DNA from: Fabrea salina
Taxonomy: Eukaryota > Ciliophora > Heterotrichea > Heterotrichida > Fabreidae
NCBI GenBank assembly: GCA_022984795.1
Contig: JALIHJ010000022.1
Span: forward strand, 227,150-291,149
Direction: 5' to 3'
DNA length: 64,000 bases
Positions 63,529 to 64,000 of this stretch are shown here, piece after piece (position 1 is the first letter of the stretch; each line of letters begins with the position of its first letter). The notes under the pieces were generated by a model. That model saw only the letters and a list, made by a program, of their open reading frames with translations, ran no database searches and had not been told where the DNA came from. The translations under genes and the position numbers were made by a program.

Positions 63529-64000
63529 ATGTTCGAGATCCGGAAGCCTCGGTCAGGTTCTCCAGCGCCGTCGCCACGTTCGAAGTGATCACCACGCCAG
63601 CGTACGCCAGGTCCCAGAGCCATTCCAACGCGCTCATGGCGATCTTCATGAACATGCTGCAGACGGTGATCTTCGTGCTCGCCTTCTACTTCATGTTCCA
63701 GACCTCAGGATGCGCGGGGTGCAGATCCGCGGTGACCCTGATCTACATCATGACCGGCGTCTTCCTCTACATGACGCGCGTGAAGACGCTGGGCGCCGTC
63801 TCAGGGGCCGAGAGGCCGACTTCGCCTATGATGCGGCACGCCGATGAACCCAGCCATCGCCGTCGCCGCGGCCATGCTCCAGCACGCTCTACATCCAGAT
63901 CCTGTCGGTCTTCGTTTCTCTTCATCTACGACGTCGCCTTCACCCCGGTCGAGCTCACGATTCGATCGGCTGCCTGGGGATGATCCTGCTGGCGTGGTTC
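63529..64000 (+). pseudogene. ABC-2 type polysaccharide export permease, 5' part, frameshifted (bacterial)
   Basis: ATG at 63529 begins MFEIRKPRS; other frames continue RFSSAVATFEVI, NALMAIFMNMLQTVIFVLAF, YIMTGVFLYMT and VKTLGAVSGAE. This pattern matches inner-membrane permeases of capsule/polysaccharide ABC-2 exporters. It is divergent from cysQ and runs off the window's right edge. Small indels break the frame repeatedly. Confidence 0.65.

Larger units (their letters stand above)
61943..64000. other. Alphaproteobacterial DNA joined beyond the telomere (assembly chimera)
   Basis: GC content jumps to roughly 65% exactly at the end of the telomere array. Codon use and gene families (CysQ, GT2, polysaccharide ABC permease) are bacterial, most like Rhodobacteraceae. 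Every gene is broken by small indels, as in low-coverage unpolished long reads. DNA distal to a correctly oriented terminal telomere cannot be part of that chromosome. Confidence 0.9.

Noticed and set aside
61943-64000. Horizontal transfer of bacterial genes into the ciliate
   Set aside because: The segment is distal to the terminal telomere, has bacterial codon use and unpolished indels, and has no ciliate gene beyond it.

Overview
The first ~61.9 kb are macronuclear DNA of a heterotrich ciliate, most likely Stentor or a close relative. The evidence is: (i) 15- or 16-nt GT-AG introns that are needed to restore conserved proteins (SEY1/RHD3, COMMD4, CFAP221 and others); (ii) a terminal (TTAGGGTG)n array, which is the CCCTAACA-type heterotrich telomere; (iii) TAA/TAG stops and TGG-only tryptophan, so no sign of the Blepharisma UGA=Trp code in ordinary genes; (iv) several cilium genes (CFAP251, CFAP221, EFCAB10-like) and a P4-ATPase/guanylyl-cyclase fusion, an architecture known from ciliates and apicomplexans. 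The species name is inference.

Layout. 1-9.5 kb: ten minus-strand housekeeping genes (SEY1-like GTPase, SWR1-type remodeler, COMMD4, NFU1, RBJ-like GTPase, a coiled-coil protein, SF3B5, UFD1, glutathione synthetase). 9.5-16 kb: alternating-strand genes (coiled-coil C2HC protein, degenerate GH47, cyclin B, EFCAB10-like). 16-21.7 kb: membrane and secretory genes (acyltransferase-3, MFS transporter, two related secreted Glu/Cys/Tyr-rich proteins that share an identical 36-bp upstream element). 21.8-41 kb: mostly plus strand: CFAP251, CFAP221, a large ciliary-type protein, an HtrA protease, a 2010-residue probable GPI-anchored surface protein, a twin-CX3C protein, PRPF31, RBM8A. 41.6-47.3 kb: the 1908-residue P4-ATPase/guanylyl-cyclase fusion. 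47.8-59.2 kb: mitochondrial carrier, histidine phosphatase, Alba protein, a P-loop NTPase, DTWD1, a USP-like RanBP2-finger protein and a coiled-coil protein. 59.5-61.1 kb: subtelomeric F-box/WD40 pieces interrupted by an insertion whose ends look telomeric. 61.16-61.94 kb: telomere. 61.94-64 kb: GC-rich alphaproteobacterial DNA (glycosyltransferase, cysQ, ABC-2 permease) with many frame breaks. It lies beyond the chromosome end, so it is an assembly chimera or contaminant.

The genome is extremely compact. Divergent start codons can be 4-9 nt apart, convergent genes share a TTAA or CTAG palindrome as both stop codons, and several codirectional genes overlap by 1-8 nt. The gene neighbourhoods do not form pathways, apart from a local run of ciliary genes (21.8-30.3 kb) and two adjacent pre-mRNA-processing genes (PRPF31, RBM8A). 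The most unusual items are the Glu/Cys/Tyr-rich secreted gene pair with its shared promoter element, the telomere-ended insertion with one in-frame UGA, and two intergenic inserts flanked by 15-17-bp direct repeats.
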